Source: Hyphomonas sp. CY54-11-8
GTDB lineage: Bacteria; Pseudomonadota; Alphaproteobacteria; Caulobacterales; Hyphomonadaceae
Reading direction: 5' to 3'
DNA: 64,000 nucleotides
Assembly (NCBI RefSeq): GCF_000682735.1
Contig: NZ_AWFD01000037.1
Location: 143,570 to 207,569 of the forward strand
In this document: in pieces, positions 54,947 to 63,265 of the stretch
Position numbering within the stretch: position 1 is the first letter of the stretch
How the letters are laid out: each line of letters begins with the position of its first letter
Notes under the pieces: generated by a model
Told to the model about the DNA's origin: nothing
Databases searched by the model: none
Seen by the model: only the letters and a program-made list of their open reading frames with translations
Translations under genes and position numbers: made by a program

Positions 54947-56560
54947 ATGTATCAGTCCATGCAAGCTTTTGCCGACCTGCTCGAACGCCTGCTGCTGACG
55001 CCTTCGCGGAATGGCAAGCTGCATTTGATGACGGTCTTCTTCGCGAACGCGCCAGATCCTGACCGGGGCTATGCCCTCGCTGCCCTCACCGGCGAGCTGG
55101 ACCTGAAAAGCATCAAGCCTGCCGCGATCCGCGCGCTGGCAGAAGAGCGGATAGACCCGGTCCTGTTCAACATGTCGTATGACTATGTCGGCGACCTTGC
55201 CGACACGGTCAGCCTCGTCTGGCAAGGAGAGCATGGGGTAAACCGGACCCCGCCCCTCTCCGAGATCGTTGAAACCTTGCAGGAGGCCACACGCGCCGAA
55301 GCACCGCGCCTCGTAGCCGGCTGGCTGGACGGGCTGGATGCGACTGGCCGGTGGGCGCTGCTGAAACTGATCATGGGCGGCCTCCGCATCGGCGTGTCAG
55401 CGCGCATGGCCAAAATGGCTTTGGCGGACTTCGGCGATGTCGACATCACAGAGATTGAGGAAATCTGGCACGGCCTCGCGGCGCCTTATGAGACCCTGTT
55501 TGCATGGCTGGAAGGAAAAACCAGCCGTCCGTCTCCGGATATTGCCGCGCCCTTCCGGCCTGTTATGCTGGCCCATCCCCTGATCCCGAAAGCGGACCGG
55601 GACAACCCGGACGCGGTAGACCCGGCGCTCGTCACAGCGGACAGGTTCGCCGCCGAATGGAAGTATGACGGCGTTCGTATCCAGGCGTCCGTTGAAGGTA
55701 CGGTCCGGCGCATCTACACCCGCACGGGCGACGACATTTCCCACACTTTTCCGGATGTGCTGGCCGGCATGAATTTTCAGGGCACGCTGGACGGGGAGCT
55801 GCTGATCCGCACGGAGGACGGCGAAGGCGTCGCGTCCTTCAATGCGCTGCAGCAGCGTCTGAACCGGAAGACGGTCACGAAGCGGCTGATGGAAAGCCAT
55901 CCGGCTTTCATCCGCGCCTATGACCTGCTGCACGATGGCCATGGCGACCTTCGCGCCTTGCCCTTCCGGCATCGGCGTACCGCGCTCGAAGACTTCATCG
56001 CCAGGCATGGAACGGAACAGCTGGACCTTTCGCCGCTCGTCCCCGTGGCGAACCTCAAAGACCTCGATGACTTGCGCATGAACCCGCCAGCCCCCGAAAT
56101 CGAGGGCCTGATGCTGAAACGCTGGGACAGCACGTATGTGGCCGGACGTCCGGCGGGCCTTTGGTACAAATGGAAGCGTGATCCGTTCCTCGTCGATGCC
56201 GTGCTGCTCTACGCCCAACGGGGCCATGGCAAGCGCTCTGGCTTCTATTCCGATTTCACCTTCGGTGTCTGGAAGGACGAAGCGCTGACCCCCGTCGGCA
56301 AAGCCTATTTCGGCTTTACGGATGAGGAGTTGAAACAGCTCGACAAATTCGTCCGTGAAAACACGATCGACCGTTTTGGACCTGTGCGGTCGGTCACGCC
56401 GGAAATCGTCCTGGAAGTTGCGTTCGAAGGCCTGCAGCGATCGGCCCGTCACAAATCCGGTCTCGCCATGCGGTTCCCCCGCATCAACCGCATCCGCTGG
56501 GACAAACCCGCTGAAGAAGCCGACCGGCTGGAAACGCTGGAAGCCATGTTGCCGGAATAG
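54947..56560 (+). CDS. ATP-dependent DNA ligase (cisplatin/damage-response type)
   Basis: 537 residues. The nucleotidyl-lysine is K239 in AAEWKYDGVRIQ (KxDG motif I). Motif III (GTLDGELL), motif IV (EGLMLKRW) and motif V (WYKWKRDP) follow, then the OB domain. An N-terminal DNA-binding domain (about 1-190) is present, giving the LigB-like layout found in the helicase/PdeM/exonuclease module. It seals nicks using ATP. The start could also be the ATG at 54959, which gives the more usual MQAFADLL beginning. Confidence 0.93.
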   Translation: MYQSMQAFADLLERLLLTPSRNGKLHLMTVFFANAPDPDRGYALAALTGELDLKSIKPAAIRALAEERIDPVLFNMSYDYVGDLADTVSLVWQGEHGVNRTPPLSEIVETLQEATRAEAPRLVAGWLDGLDATGRWALLKLIMGGLRIGVSARMAKMALADFGDVDITEIEEIWHGLAAPYETLFAWLEGKTSRPSPDIAAPFRPVMLAHPLIPKADRDNPDAVDPALVTADRFAAEWKYDGVRIQASVEGTVRRIYTRTGDDISHTFPDVLAGMNFQGTLDGELLIRTEDGEGVASFNALQQRLNRKTVTKRLMESHPAFIRAYDLLHDGHGDLRALPFRHRRTALEDFIARHGTEQLDLSPLVPVANLKDLDDLRMNPPAPEIEGLMLKRWDSTYVAGRPAGLWYKWKRDPFLVDAVLLYAQRGHGKRSGFYSDFTFGVWKDEALTPVGKAYFGFTDEELKQLDKFVRENTIDRFGPVRSVTPEIVLEVAFEGLQRSARHKSGLAMRFPRINRIRWDKPAEEADRLETLEAMLPE

Positions 56561-56574
56561 GACGCGAATAAGAA

Positions 56575-56603
56575 AAGGCCGGGCGCAAAATACGCCCGGC
56601 CTT
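56575..56603. terminator. bidirectional terminator between DNA ligase and HU genes
   Basis: AAGGCCGGGCG (56575-56585) and CGCCCGGCCTT (56593-56603) form an 11-bp stem with a 7-base loop. The A-rich AAGAAAA on the left gives U-rich sequence for the leftward HU transcript, so it fits that gene best; the ligase transcript gets only a short TT. Confidence 0.75.
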
Positions 56604-56629
56604 CAGTAAGTCTGGAATTTCGTCTGTTA

Positions 56630-57046
56630 TCAGACGGATTCCTTGAGTTCCTTCGCAACGCGGAAAGCAACTTTCTTGGAAGCCTTGATCTTGATGGCTT
56701 CGCCGGTTGCCGGGTTGCGGCCCATACGGGCCGGACGCTTGCGCACTTCCATCGTGCCAAGGCCCGTGAAACGGACTTTTTCGCCCTTCTTCAGGCGCTT
56801 CGTGGTCATGGTGACCAGATCGCCCAGAACAGCTTCGGTCTGCTTTTTCGTCATGCCATGCGCTTCGGCCAGTTCAGCAGCCAGCTGGCGCAGGGTGACG
56901 GTGACGACCTTCTTCGGAGCAGCAGCCGTTTTCGCAGCAGTGCGTGCAGCAGGCTTTGCGGCCGGCTTCGCAGCAGCAGCCCGGGTCGTTGCCGGCTTAG
57001 CGGCGGGTTTCGCAGCGGCCTTCTTGGCCACAGGTTTCTTTGCCAT
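56630..57046 (-). CDS. HU-family DNA-binding protein with Lys/Ala/Pro-rich N-terminal tail
   Basis: 138 residues from the ATG at 57046 (AGAGGAA upstream). The C-terminal ~90 residues are an HU fold with GEKVRFTGLGTMEVRKRPARMGRNPATGE, the DNA-binding arm. The N-terminal ~47 residues are a low-complexity tail built of AKPA/AAK repeats, like histone H1 tails. HU normally has about 90 residues and no such tail. The tail would raise DNA affinity and compaction and may be a site for modification. It is a single-gene unit, divergent from the next membrane protein. Confidence 0.92.
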   Translation of the reverse strand: MAKKPVAKKAAAKPAAKPATTRAAAAKPAAKPAARTAAKTAAAPKKVVTVTLRQLAAELAEAHGMTKKQTEAVLGDLVTMTTKRLKKGEKVRFTGLGTMEVRKRPARMGRNPATGEAIKIKASKKVAFRVAKELKESV

Positions 57047-57172
57047 GAGCAAATTCCTCTATTCCGACTCAAATGAGTCGGCAGGCGAATAGCGTAAAAA
57101 TGCCGGCCTGCCTTGCTTTTTTTCAGTTCGACGCAATTTTCTACACACACAAACCCTGCCACATGGGTGCTG

Positions 57173-57937
57173 ATGAAACCGCGTCTTCCACTTCTCCTTG
57201 TCGTCTTCGGAATCCTTCAGCCGCTCTCTGGCGCGATGGCGCCATGGCTTGGAATTGGCACACCCATCGGGGATGCCACACGCGGAATGCAGGCACCGGA
57301 ACAGCCCCTGCCCGCCTTCTTTTCCATCTGGAGCCTTATTTTTGGGGCATATATTGCCTTTGCCTACACCACATGGCGCCATCGTGAGCCATGGATGTTG
57401 CGCGTCGGCGCACCGCTCGCGCTGGCGGGTGCAGCAAACATTGCGTGGATGTTGAGCGCGCAACTGATCGCTTATCAGCCACTCGATTTCCTGCTCCTGT
57501 TTCCCATCGCGGCCTTGTCCTGGACCGCCGCGGCACGTTTCGACCACATGCGAGGCATGGGCGGAAGTGTCGTAAAATTAATCGCAGACGCCGCCACCGG
57601 CCTGCTTTCCGGCTGGATTCTCGTTGCCATCAGCATCTCCGTCCCCCTGCTGATTCGTAATTTCACGAGCTATGGCCCAACCGATCTTCCATGGCAGATG
57701 CTATGGATCTTTTTGGCAACTGCTGCGTTGGGATCGTGGGTCTTTGCGCGCTATATCAGCCGCAGCCTTTGGTTTTTTGCGGCCCTCGCCTGGGGCCTGA
57801 TGGGCGTTATCGCCAATAACTGGACGGTGACGGGCATGGGGTGGCTTGCCATCATGACTGGCGTGTCCGGGGTGCTGATCCTCGGCCTGCGCCTGTTGCG
57901 CGGCGCAGACGGAACGACTGTCCCAGCCGGAATTTGA
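57173..57937 (+). CDS. membrane protein, possibly TspO/MBR-related
   Basis: 254 residues from the ATG at 57173; an upstream TTG frame is unlikely. About six to seven membrane helices, rich in Trp (FFSIWSLIFGAYIAFAY, WMLSAQ, DLPWQMLWIFL, NNWTVTGMGWLAIMTG). The first part resembles TspO-type 'tryptophan-rich sensory' proteins, but the protein is longer than TspO (~160). I do not claim a function. The first MscS gene follows 13 bases later, so co-transcription is likely. Confidence 0.6.
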   Translation: MKPRLPLLLVVFGILQPLSGAMAPWLGIGTPIGDATRGMQAPEQPLPAFFSIWSLIFGAYIAFAYTTWRHREPWMLRVGAPLALAGAANIAWMLSAQLIAYQPLDFLLLFPIAALSWTAAARFDHMRGMGGSVVKLIADAATGLLSGWILVAISISVPLLIRNFTSYGPTDLPWQMLWIFLATAALGSWVFARYISRSLWFFAALAWGLMGVIANNWTVTGMGWLAIMTGVSGVLILGLRLLRGADGTTVPAGI

Positions 57938-57950
57938 TACGGAGTACAAA

Positions 57951-58787
57951 ATGGATTTTCTGAACAATATCGACTGGGAAGCCCAGCTGGCGGAACATTG
58001 GCCGGTACTTGCAGGTTATGCGCTGAAAGCCGTCGGGGCCTTCATTGTCCTGATCATTGGTCTCCGCATTTCCGGTTGGGTGGCCAGCATGGTGCGCACG
58101 CAGGCCACGAAGCGACCGAATATTGACGATACGCTCGGCAGTTTCTTCGCCTCCATCACGCGCTGGTTCCTGACGGCAGCGACAATCATTGCCGCGCTGC
58201 AGCTGTTCGGCGTTCAGGCAACCAGCTTTGTCGCCATACTCGGCGCCACGACACTGGCCATTGGCCTCTCGCTGCAGGGCGCCCTCGGCAACATCGCATC
58301 GGGCATCATGATCTTGCTTTTCCGTCCCTACAGCGTCGGCCAATATGTCGAACTCGCCGGCGAGGGCGGCACGGTGAAGGACATCAATCTGTTCCAGACC
58401 ATCCTTGCCTCCCCCGACAATGTTCAGATCATCGTCCCCAACAGCCAGGCGATTTCTGGCGTGATCCGCAACTATGCCGGTTATCCGACACGCCGTGTCG
58501 ATCTGGTCTTCAGCGTCGATTATGGCGATGGCCTGGAGAATGCGATGGAGGTGATTGAACGGGCGGTGAAAGCCGACGACCGTGTGCTCGCAGACCCGGC
58601 GCCCGTAGTGCGCGTCAATACGCTGGGCGCCAGCTCAGTCGACATTGTGGCCCGTCCGTGGGTGAAAACGCCGGACTATTGGGAAGTCCGCTGGACCCTC
58701 ACCAGAACGGTCAAGGAAGCCCTGGATGCTGCTGGCATCTCCATCCCGTATCCACACCAGGTGAATATCACGCGAGAGGTCAGCTGA
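57951..58787 (+). CDS. small-conductance mechanosensitive channel (MscS family)
   Basis: 278 residues, the standard MscS size. Three membrane helices lie in residues ~20-120, and the pore helix region is ATTLAIGLSLQGALGNIASG, with alternating Gly/Ala. The beta domain has NIASGIMILLFRPYSVGQYV and IIVPNSQAISGVIRNYAGYP. It releases solutes on hypo-osmotic shock. SD GGAG precedes the ATG at 57951. A second, larger MscS gene follows. Confidence 0.94.
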   Translation: MDFLNNIDWEAQLAEHWPVLAGYALKAVGAFIVLIIGLRISGWVASMVRTQATKRPNIDDTLGSFFASITRWFLTAATIIAALQLFGVQATSFVAILGATTLAIGLSLQGALGNIASGIMILLFRPYSVGQYVELAGEGGTVKDINLFQTILASPDNVQIIVPNSQAISGVIRNYAGYPTRRVDLVFSVDYGDGLENAMEVIERAVKADDRVLADPAPVVRVNTLGASSVDIVARPWVKTPDYWEVRWTLTRTVKEALDAAGISIPYPHQVNITREVS

Positions 58788-58828
58788 AGTCAGTTGTGGC
58801 ACGCCACGCCGCATGACAGAAGATTTGC

Positions 58829-59959
58829 ATGAAGCTGCAGATAGACACCACAGGCTGGCCGGTATGGGCCACAACGATTGAACCCTATGTCGAGAAATGG
58901 GGGTTCGTGCTCCTTTCGGCCATCGCTGTGTGGATCATGGCCGGGCTGGCACGCCGACTGGTTCTGCTGATCGGCAAACGGGCCCTGTCCAAGGACAAGG
59001 AGTTCGAGGGGTCAAACTGGGACCTTGCGGCCTCCATCACCCGTGTGTTTGCCCTGATCCTGCTCAGCCCCATTCCGCTCGGCCTTGCCGGGTATGACTG
59101 GGAAGCCATGGTGGAGCAACGCGGACCGGGTGCCGTCGGGGCCGTGGCAATCCTCGTGGTCGCGGTGATCATCGCCAATGGGACTGCCCGTTCATTGCGC
59201 CGGTTCGGACGGAAAGCGCATCGGCGTACTGGCGCGGACGACACGCTGTTTGCTTTTGCCGCGTCGCTGTTCAAATACCTGATCTTTGCTGTTGCGATCG
59301 TCTTTGCGCTGACACAACTCGGCTTCCCGACGGCATCGCTTGCCGCCTTGCTCGGCGCAGCTGGCCTGGCCATCGGTCTTGCCCTGCAGGACACGCTGAA
59401 GGCTGTTGCCGCCGGGATCATGCTGGCAATCTTCCGGCCGTTCCGGATCGGTGACTATGTCAGCGTGGCCGGGCTCGATGGTGAAGTGATCGACATCACG
59501 CCTTTCCTCACGCAGGTGAAGCAGATCGACAACAAGATCGTCTCCATCACCAATGACAAGGTGTGGGCCGAACCGCTGATCAACCACACCCGTCAGACAC
59601 GCCGGCGCCTCGATCTCTATTTCGACATTTCCTACGATGACGATATGGACCTTGCCATGCGCCTGGTCCGGGAAGTCGCTGATGCGCATCCGAGAATTCT
59701 GGCGGACGATGAAACCTGGGTAGGAATTCACGCCCTCGCTTCTTCCAGCGTCCAGGTTCGCTTGCGCGCCTTCGTGGCGACACCTGAATTCGTCGATGTC
59801 CGCGCAGATATCACCAAGGCCGTAAAAGAAGCCTTCGATGCCAATGGCGTAACAATCCCGTTCCAGCACGTTGTCTATGTTCCGTACAAGGCACCGGCTG
59901 ATGCCAATCAGAGTGCTGCGGCAGCGCCGCCACCCATGGCCCCTTCGGAAGATGACTGA
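58829..59959 (+). CDS. mechanosensitive ion channel (MscS family), second copy
   Basis: 376 residues. The MscS core matches the first gene: pore region LLGAAGLAIGLALQDTLKAV and IMLAIFRPFRIGDYV, then a beta domain. It has more N-terminal membrane helices and a short proline/alanine-rich C-terminal tail. The two proteins are diverged paralogues rather than recent duplicates. It overlaps the next small gene by eight bases, suggesting translational coupling. Confidence 0.92.
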   Translation: MKLQIDTTGWPVWATTIEPYVEKWGFVLLSAIAVWIMAGLARRLVLLIGKRALSKDKEFEGSNWDLAASITRVFALILLSPIPLGLAGYDWEAMVEQRGPGAVGAVAILVVAVIIANGTARSLRRFGRKAHRRTGADDTLFAFAASLFKYLIFAVAIVFALTQLGFPTASLAALLGAAGLAIGLALQDTLKAVAAGIMLAIFRPFRIGDYVSVAGLDGEVIDITPFLTQVKQIDNKIVSITNDKVWAEPLINHTRQTRRRLDLYFDISYDDDMDLAMRLVREVADAHPRILADDETWVGIHALASSSVQVRLRAFVATPEFVDVRADITKAVKEAFDANGVTIPFQHVVYVPYKAPADANQSAAAAPPPMAPSEDD

Positions 59960-60305
59960 CCTTCCCCCCACTAGCGATCCGGCACCGGCGTCCGCTCCGC
60001 TGGAGAAGCCCGGCAAGCCGCCGAAACGCCCGCTCCTGCGGCGCCTGTTCGGGATCAGCCTCTGGGGCGGCGTGAAGCTGACCGGGCTTTGCATTCTGGT
60101 CGGCTTTTTCGTGATGGCGGCAAACTTCAATCCGGCCGCTCCGGATGCAAACATTCCGGCCGCCCTGGCGGCAATTGCAAAACAGACACTGGCTGCTGCG
60201 GGCTGGGCGATCCGTAATTTCTGGAAGCCTGCGCTCGCCGGAGCCACCATTGTCCTGCCACTCTGGATACTCTGGCGCCTGGTCAGCCTGCCATTCCGCA
60301 AATAG
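59952..60305 (+). CDS. small two-TM membrane protein, coupled to MscS gene
   Basis: 117 residues from the ATG at 59952, overlapping the MscS stop by eight bases. A proline-rich cytoplasmic start (PPTSDPAPASAPLEKPGKPPK) is followed by two membrane segments: about 38-54 (LTGLCILVGFFVMAA) and about 92-108 (LAGATIVLPLWILWRLV). No family recognised. Its coupling suggests a role near the channel. Confidence 0.65.
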   Translation: MTDLPPTSDPAPASAPLEKPGKPPKRPLLRRLFGISLWGGVKLTGLCILVGFFVMAANFNPAAPDANIPAALAAIAKQTLAAAGWAIRNFWKPALAGATIVLPLWILWRLVSLPFRK

Positions 60306-60405
60306 CAAGCGATCTGTTTTCGCTGACGCCGCGATACGGGCTGTTCAGTCCGGCTGCCCGTCCTATGATCTCTCCAAAACAAGCAGAGATCTCGGGAGGA
60401 TCATC

Positions 60406-61305
60406 ATGGACACATCCAAACTCATGTTTCGCGACGGCCTGATGAAGGATGAACGCATCCTCATCACAGGAGGCGGCACCGGCCTTGGCAAGGAAATGGC
60501 CGAAGGCTTCCTGAAACTCGGCGCGGAGGTGCACATTTGCGGCCGCCGCGGCGGCGTGTGCGAAGAAACAGCGGCCGAACTCATAGAAAAGCATGGCGGC
60601 AAGGTCGTGCCGCATGCCTGCGATATCCGGGTCGCCGAAGCGATCACGGACATGAACGATGAGATCTGGTCAAAGCACGGGGCCCTAACGGGCCTGATGA
60701 ACAATGCCGCAGGCAATTTCATCTCGCGCACGGAAGATCTTTCCATCCGCGGCTTCGATGCGATTTCGAACATCGTGTTCCGCGGTTCGTTCTACATGAC
60801 GCACGACATCGGCAAGCGCTGGATCGACCAGAAGCGCAAGGGCAGTGTCTGCTCCATCCTGACGACCTGGGTCTGGAATGGCGGGCCATTTGTCGTGCCC
60901 TCGGCGATGTCGAAGGCGGCAGTGAACACGATGACGCAATCCCTCGCCGTCGAGTGGGGCCGCTACGGCCTGCGGTTCAACGCGATCGCACCGGGGCCCT
61001 TCCCCACCAAGGGCGCATGGGCCCGTCTCTCGCCGGACTCCGGCACGAGCAGCATGGAGCGCTCCACCGCCAACCCGATGGGCCGCGTGGGCGAGATGCA
61101 TGAGCTGGTGAACCTTGCCGTCCTGCTGATGGCGCCGGGCGCCGAGTACATCAACGGCCAGACCATCGCGATCGATGGCGGCATGTACAACGCCTCCGGC
61201 GGAAACTTCAGCGCGCTGGCCGCCTGGAGCGACGAGCAATGGACCGCTGCCCGCGAAGCCATTGAAGGCGCGAATGCAGAGGACAAGGCGAAACGAACCG
61301 TGTAG
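60406..61305 (+). CDS. SDR oxidoreductase, 2,4-dienoyl-CoA reductase-like
   Basis: 299 residues from the ATG at 60406, after GGGAGGA. The NAD(P) motif is TGGGTGLG (21-28), then NNAAGNFISRTEDLS. The usual SDR Tyr-x-x-x-Lys is not seen; the lysine lies in VPSAMSKAAVNTMTQSLAVEWG with Ser at the Tyr place. This is typical of peroxisomal-type DECR reductases, which act without that Tyr. It probably reduces 2,4-dienoyl-CoA in unsaturated fatty acid oxidation. Confidence 0.85.
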   Translation: MDTSKLMFRDGLMKDERILITGGGTGLGKEMAEGFLKLGAEVHICGRRGGVCEETAAELIEKHGGKVVPHACDIRVAEAITDMNDEIWSKHGALTGLMNNAAGNFISRTEDLSIRGFDAISNIVFRGSFYMTHDIGKRWIDQKRKGSVCSILTTWVWNGGPFVVPSAMSKAAVNTMTQSLAVEWGRYGLRFNAIAPGPFPTKGAWARLSPDSGTSSMERSTANPMGRVGEMHELVNLAVLLMAPGAEYINGQTIAIDGGMYNASGGNFSALAAWSDEQWTAAREAIEGANAEDKAKRTV

Positions 61306-61340
61306 GTTGCGAGCGTTTCGCAATACCAGAACGGACCAGA

Positions 61341-62081
61341 ATGACGACAGAGACGCAGAACACCGATGGGGGCGGCATCCAAGCGCTGGCCGCCCGCCTC
61401 TCTGAACTGCAGGCGGACCGGGAAGGCCTGATCGCCGGCCTCACCGGTTCCGTCGCCTCCGGCAAGACCACACTTGCCGGGGCGCTCGCCGACGTGCTGG
61501 ACGATACGCTGGACGTCGCAACCGTTTCGACAGACGGCTTCCTGTACCCGAACAGCGTGCTGGCTGAGCGGGAGCTGACGCTTCGCAAAGGCTTCCCCGA
61601 AACCTATGACCATCAGGCCCTCGGCGAGGCGCTCCGCACCCTTCGCACGGGCGAAGCCGCCTTTCCGGCCTATAGCCATGTCATCTATGATGTGGACCCG
61701 GCTCTGACACGCGTCATCGCCCAGCCGGACGTCCTGATCCTGGAAGGGCTCGGCTTCCAGCCATTGTCGCCGCCCCCGCGCGAAACGCACGAACCGGACC
61801 TGCTGATCTATCTTGATGCCAGCGAGGACGACCTGCTTGCCTGGTTCCTGGAACGCTTCGTGCGCCTGTGGAACGCCGCACGGGAGGATCCGTCATCCTT
61901 CTATGCGAACTTCCTGCACATGTCGGAACCGGAGCTGCTCGAATTCGCTCAGTCCGTCTGGGAGCGGATCAACCTGGCGAACCTCAGAGAAAATATCGCC
62001 CCGCTGAAACAGCGGGCCGATATCGTTCTCTTCAAGACCCGCGACCATACTATCACGATCGCGGAAGACAGGCTGCTTTGA
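61341..62081 (+). CDS. CoaA-like kinase lacking the CoaA N-terminal region
   Basis: 246 residues. It aligns by motif with type I pantothenate kinase (CoaA): Walker A GSVASGKTT (36-44), STDGFLYPNSVL, RKGFPETYDH, YSHVIYDV, DVLILEGL and the end VWERINLANLRENI and LFKTRDH. E. coli CoaA has about 316 residues; the first ~80 are absent here, so it may be a paralogue with another substrate or a minimal CoaA. The start is an ATG with no strong SD. Whether another pantothenate kinase exists in the genome cannot be seen here. It converges with the next gene, four bases apart. Confidence 0.75.
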   Translation: MTTETQNTDGGGIQALAARLSELQADREGLIAGLTGSVASGKTTLAGALADVLDDTLDVATVSTDGFLYPNSVLAERELTLRKGFPETYDHQALGEALRTLRTGEAAFPAYSHVIYDVDPALTRVIAQPDVLILEGLGFQPLSPPPRETHEPDLLIYLDASEDDLLAWFLERFVRLWNAAREDPSSFYANFLHMSEPELLEFAQSVWERINLANLRENIAPLKQRADIVLFKTRDHTITIAEDRLL

Positions 62082-62085
62082 CAGC

Positions 62086-63225
62086 CTAGAGGGTCGGGTC
62101 GATCAGGTATTTCTCGCCGGTCGCCTTGGCATTGTAGGCGTGCAGTGTTTCCAGATCGAGCGCATCGGCCAGCGAGATCGTCTTCGTATAGTGGCTGGCA
62201 AAGGTCGTGTTCAGTTCGTCTATGACGCGCTTGTACATGCGTGCACGCACTTCCGGAGCGGCCTTTTCCAGGAACGGAGTCAACAGGTAGCCGCTGAGGT
62301 TCCAGGCAAAGCCGACGCCGGCCGGAACGATGGTCGGTGACATGTCGAGTCGGCCATAGATATAGACCTGCGTTTCAGTGCCAGAGCCGTAGCGGGAATA
62401 TTCCTTCATCTTGCGGCTGGCGGCCGCTTCCATCGCGATCAGCAGCTGTCCGGCCAGCGGACCGCCACCGATGGCATCGAAGCCCATTGTGGCGCCTGTC
62501 TCGACGAGGCCATTGATCAGGTCTTCCATGAAAGTCGGCGAGGTCGAGTTGACGATATGCTTCGCACCGATGCCGCGCAGGATTTCCGCCTGCTCTTCCT
62601 TGCGGACGATGTTGAGGATAGGCACGCCGTCCTTGAGGCAGATCTTGTTCAGCATCTGGCCGAGGTTTGAAGCGGCAGCGGTATGAACCAGCGCCTCATG
62701 CCCTTTGGCTTTCATCGTTTCCACAAAGGACAGCGCCGTCAGCGGGTTCACATAGCAGGATGCCCCCTGCTCTGCCGTCGTGCCATCCGGCAGGGCCATG
62801 CACTGCGAGACATGCAGTGTACGGTATTGCTGGTACATGTTCCCGCCAAGGCAGGTAACCATCTTGCCGAGCAGGGCCTGTGCTGCCGGGGAGTCGCCCG
62901 CGGCAATCACGGTGCCTGCGCCTTCATTACCAACGGCCAGCGACTGGCCAAGCCGGGCTTTCATGGCACGTAGTCCGCCCTCCGGCACATCGGCAGAAAT
63001 GGTCGGATTGTCTTTCGTGCCACCCTGAACGGCGGTCGACATGTCAGCACCGCCAACCAGGAGGCCCAGATCGGACGGGTTGATCGGCGTGCCTTCAACA
63101 CGAACCACAACCTGGTCCGGGCCGGGCGCTTTTACAGGCGCCTCGGCGAGGGAGAGTTCGAGTTTGCCTTCCGGCGTCACCAGCGTGCGGATCTGGAGGC
63201 TTGTCTCGGGAAGTTGGTCAGCCAT
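62086..63225 (-). CDS. MDR-family zinc-binding dehydrogenase-like oxidoreductase
   Basis: 379 residues, medium-chain dehydrogenase/reductase superfamily. The N-terminal GroES-like domain (VVVRVEGTPINPSDLGLL) is followed by a Rossmann domain (ALVHTAAASNLGQMLNKICL). The structural-zinc cysteines of classic alcohol dehydrogenases are not seen. Close relatives act on enones or quinones with NADPH. Substrate is unknown. It lies 40 bases downstream of another MDR gene in the same direction. Confidence 0.85.
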   Translation of the reverse strand: MADQLPETSLQIRTLVTPEGKLELSLAEAPVKAPGPDQVVVRVEGTPINPSDLGLLVGGADMSTAVQGGTKDNPTISADVPEGGLRAMKARLGQSLAVGNEGAGTVIAAGDSPAAQALLGKMVTCLGGNMYQQYRTLHVSQCMALPDGTTAEQGASCYVNPLTALSFVETMKAKGHEALVHTAAASNLGQMLNKICLKDGVPILNIVRKEEQAEILRGIGAKHIVNSTSPTFMEDLINGLVETGATMGFDAIGGGPLAGQLLIAMEAAASRKMKEYSRYGSGTETQVYIYGRLDMSPTIVPAGVGFAWNLSGYLLTPFLEKAAPEVRARMYKRVIDELNTTFASHYTKTISLADALDLETLHAYNAKATGEKYLIDPTL

Positions 63226-63265
63226 CGGGTATTCCTCTCTAAGGGTTTGAATTTTTGAATGTGTG

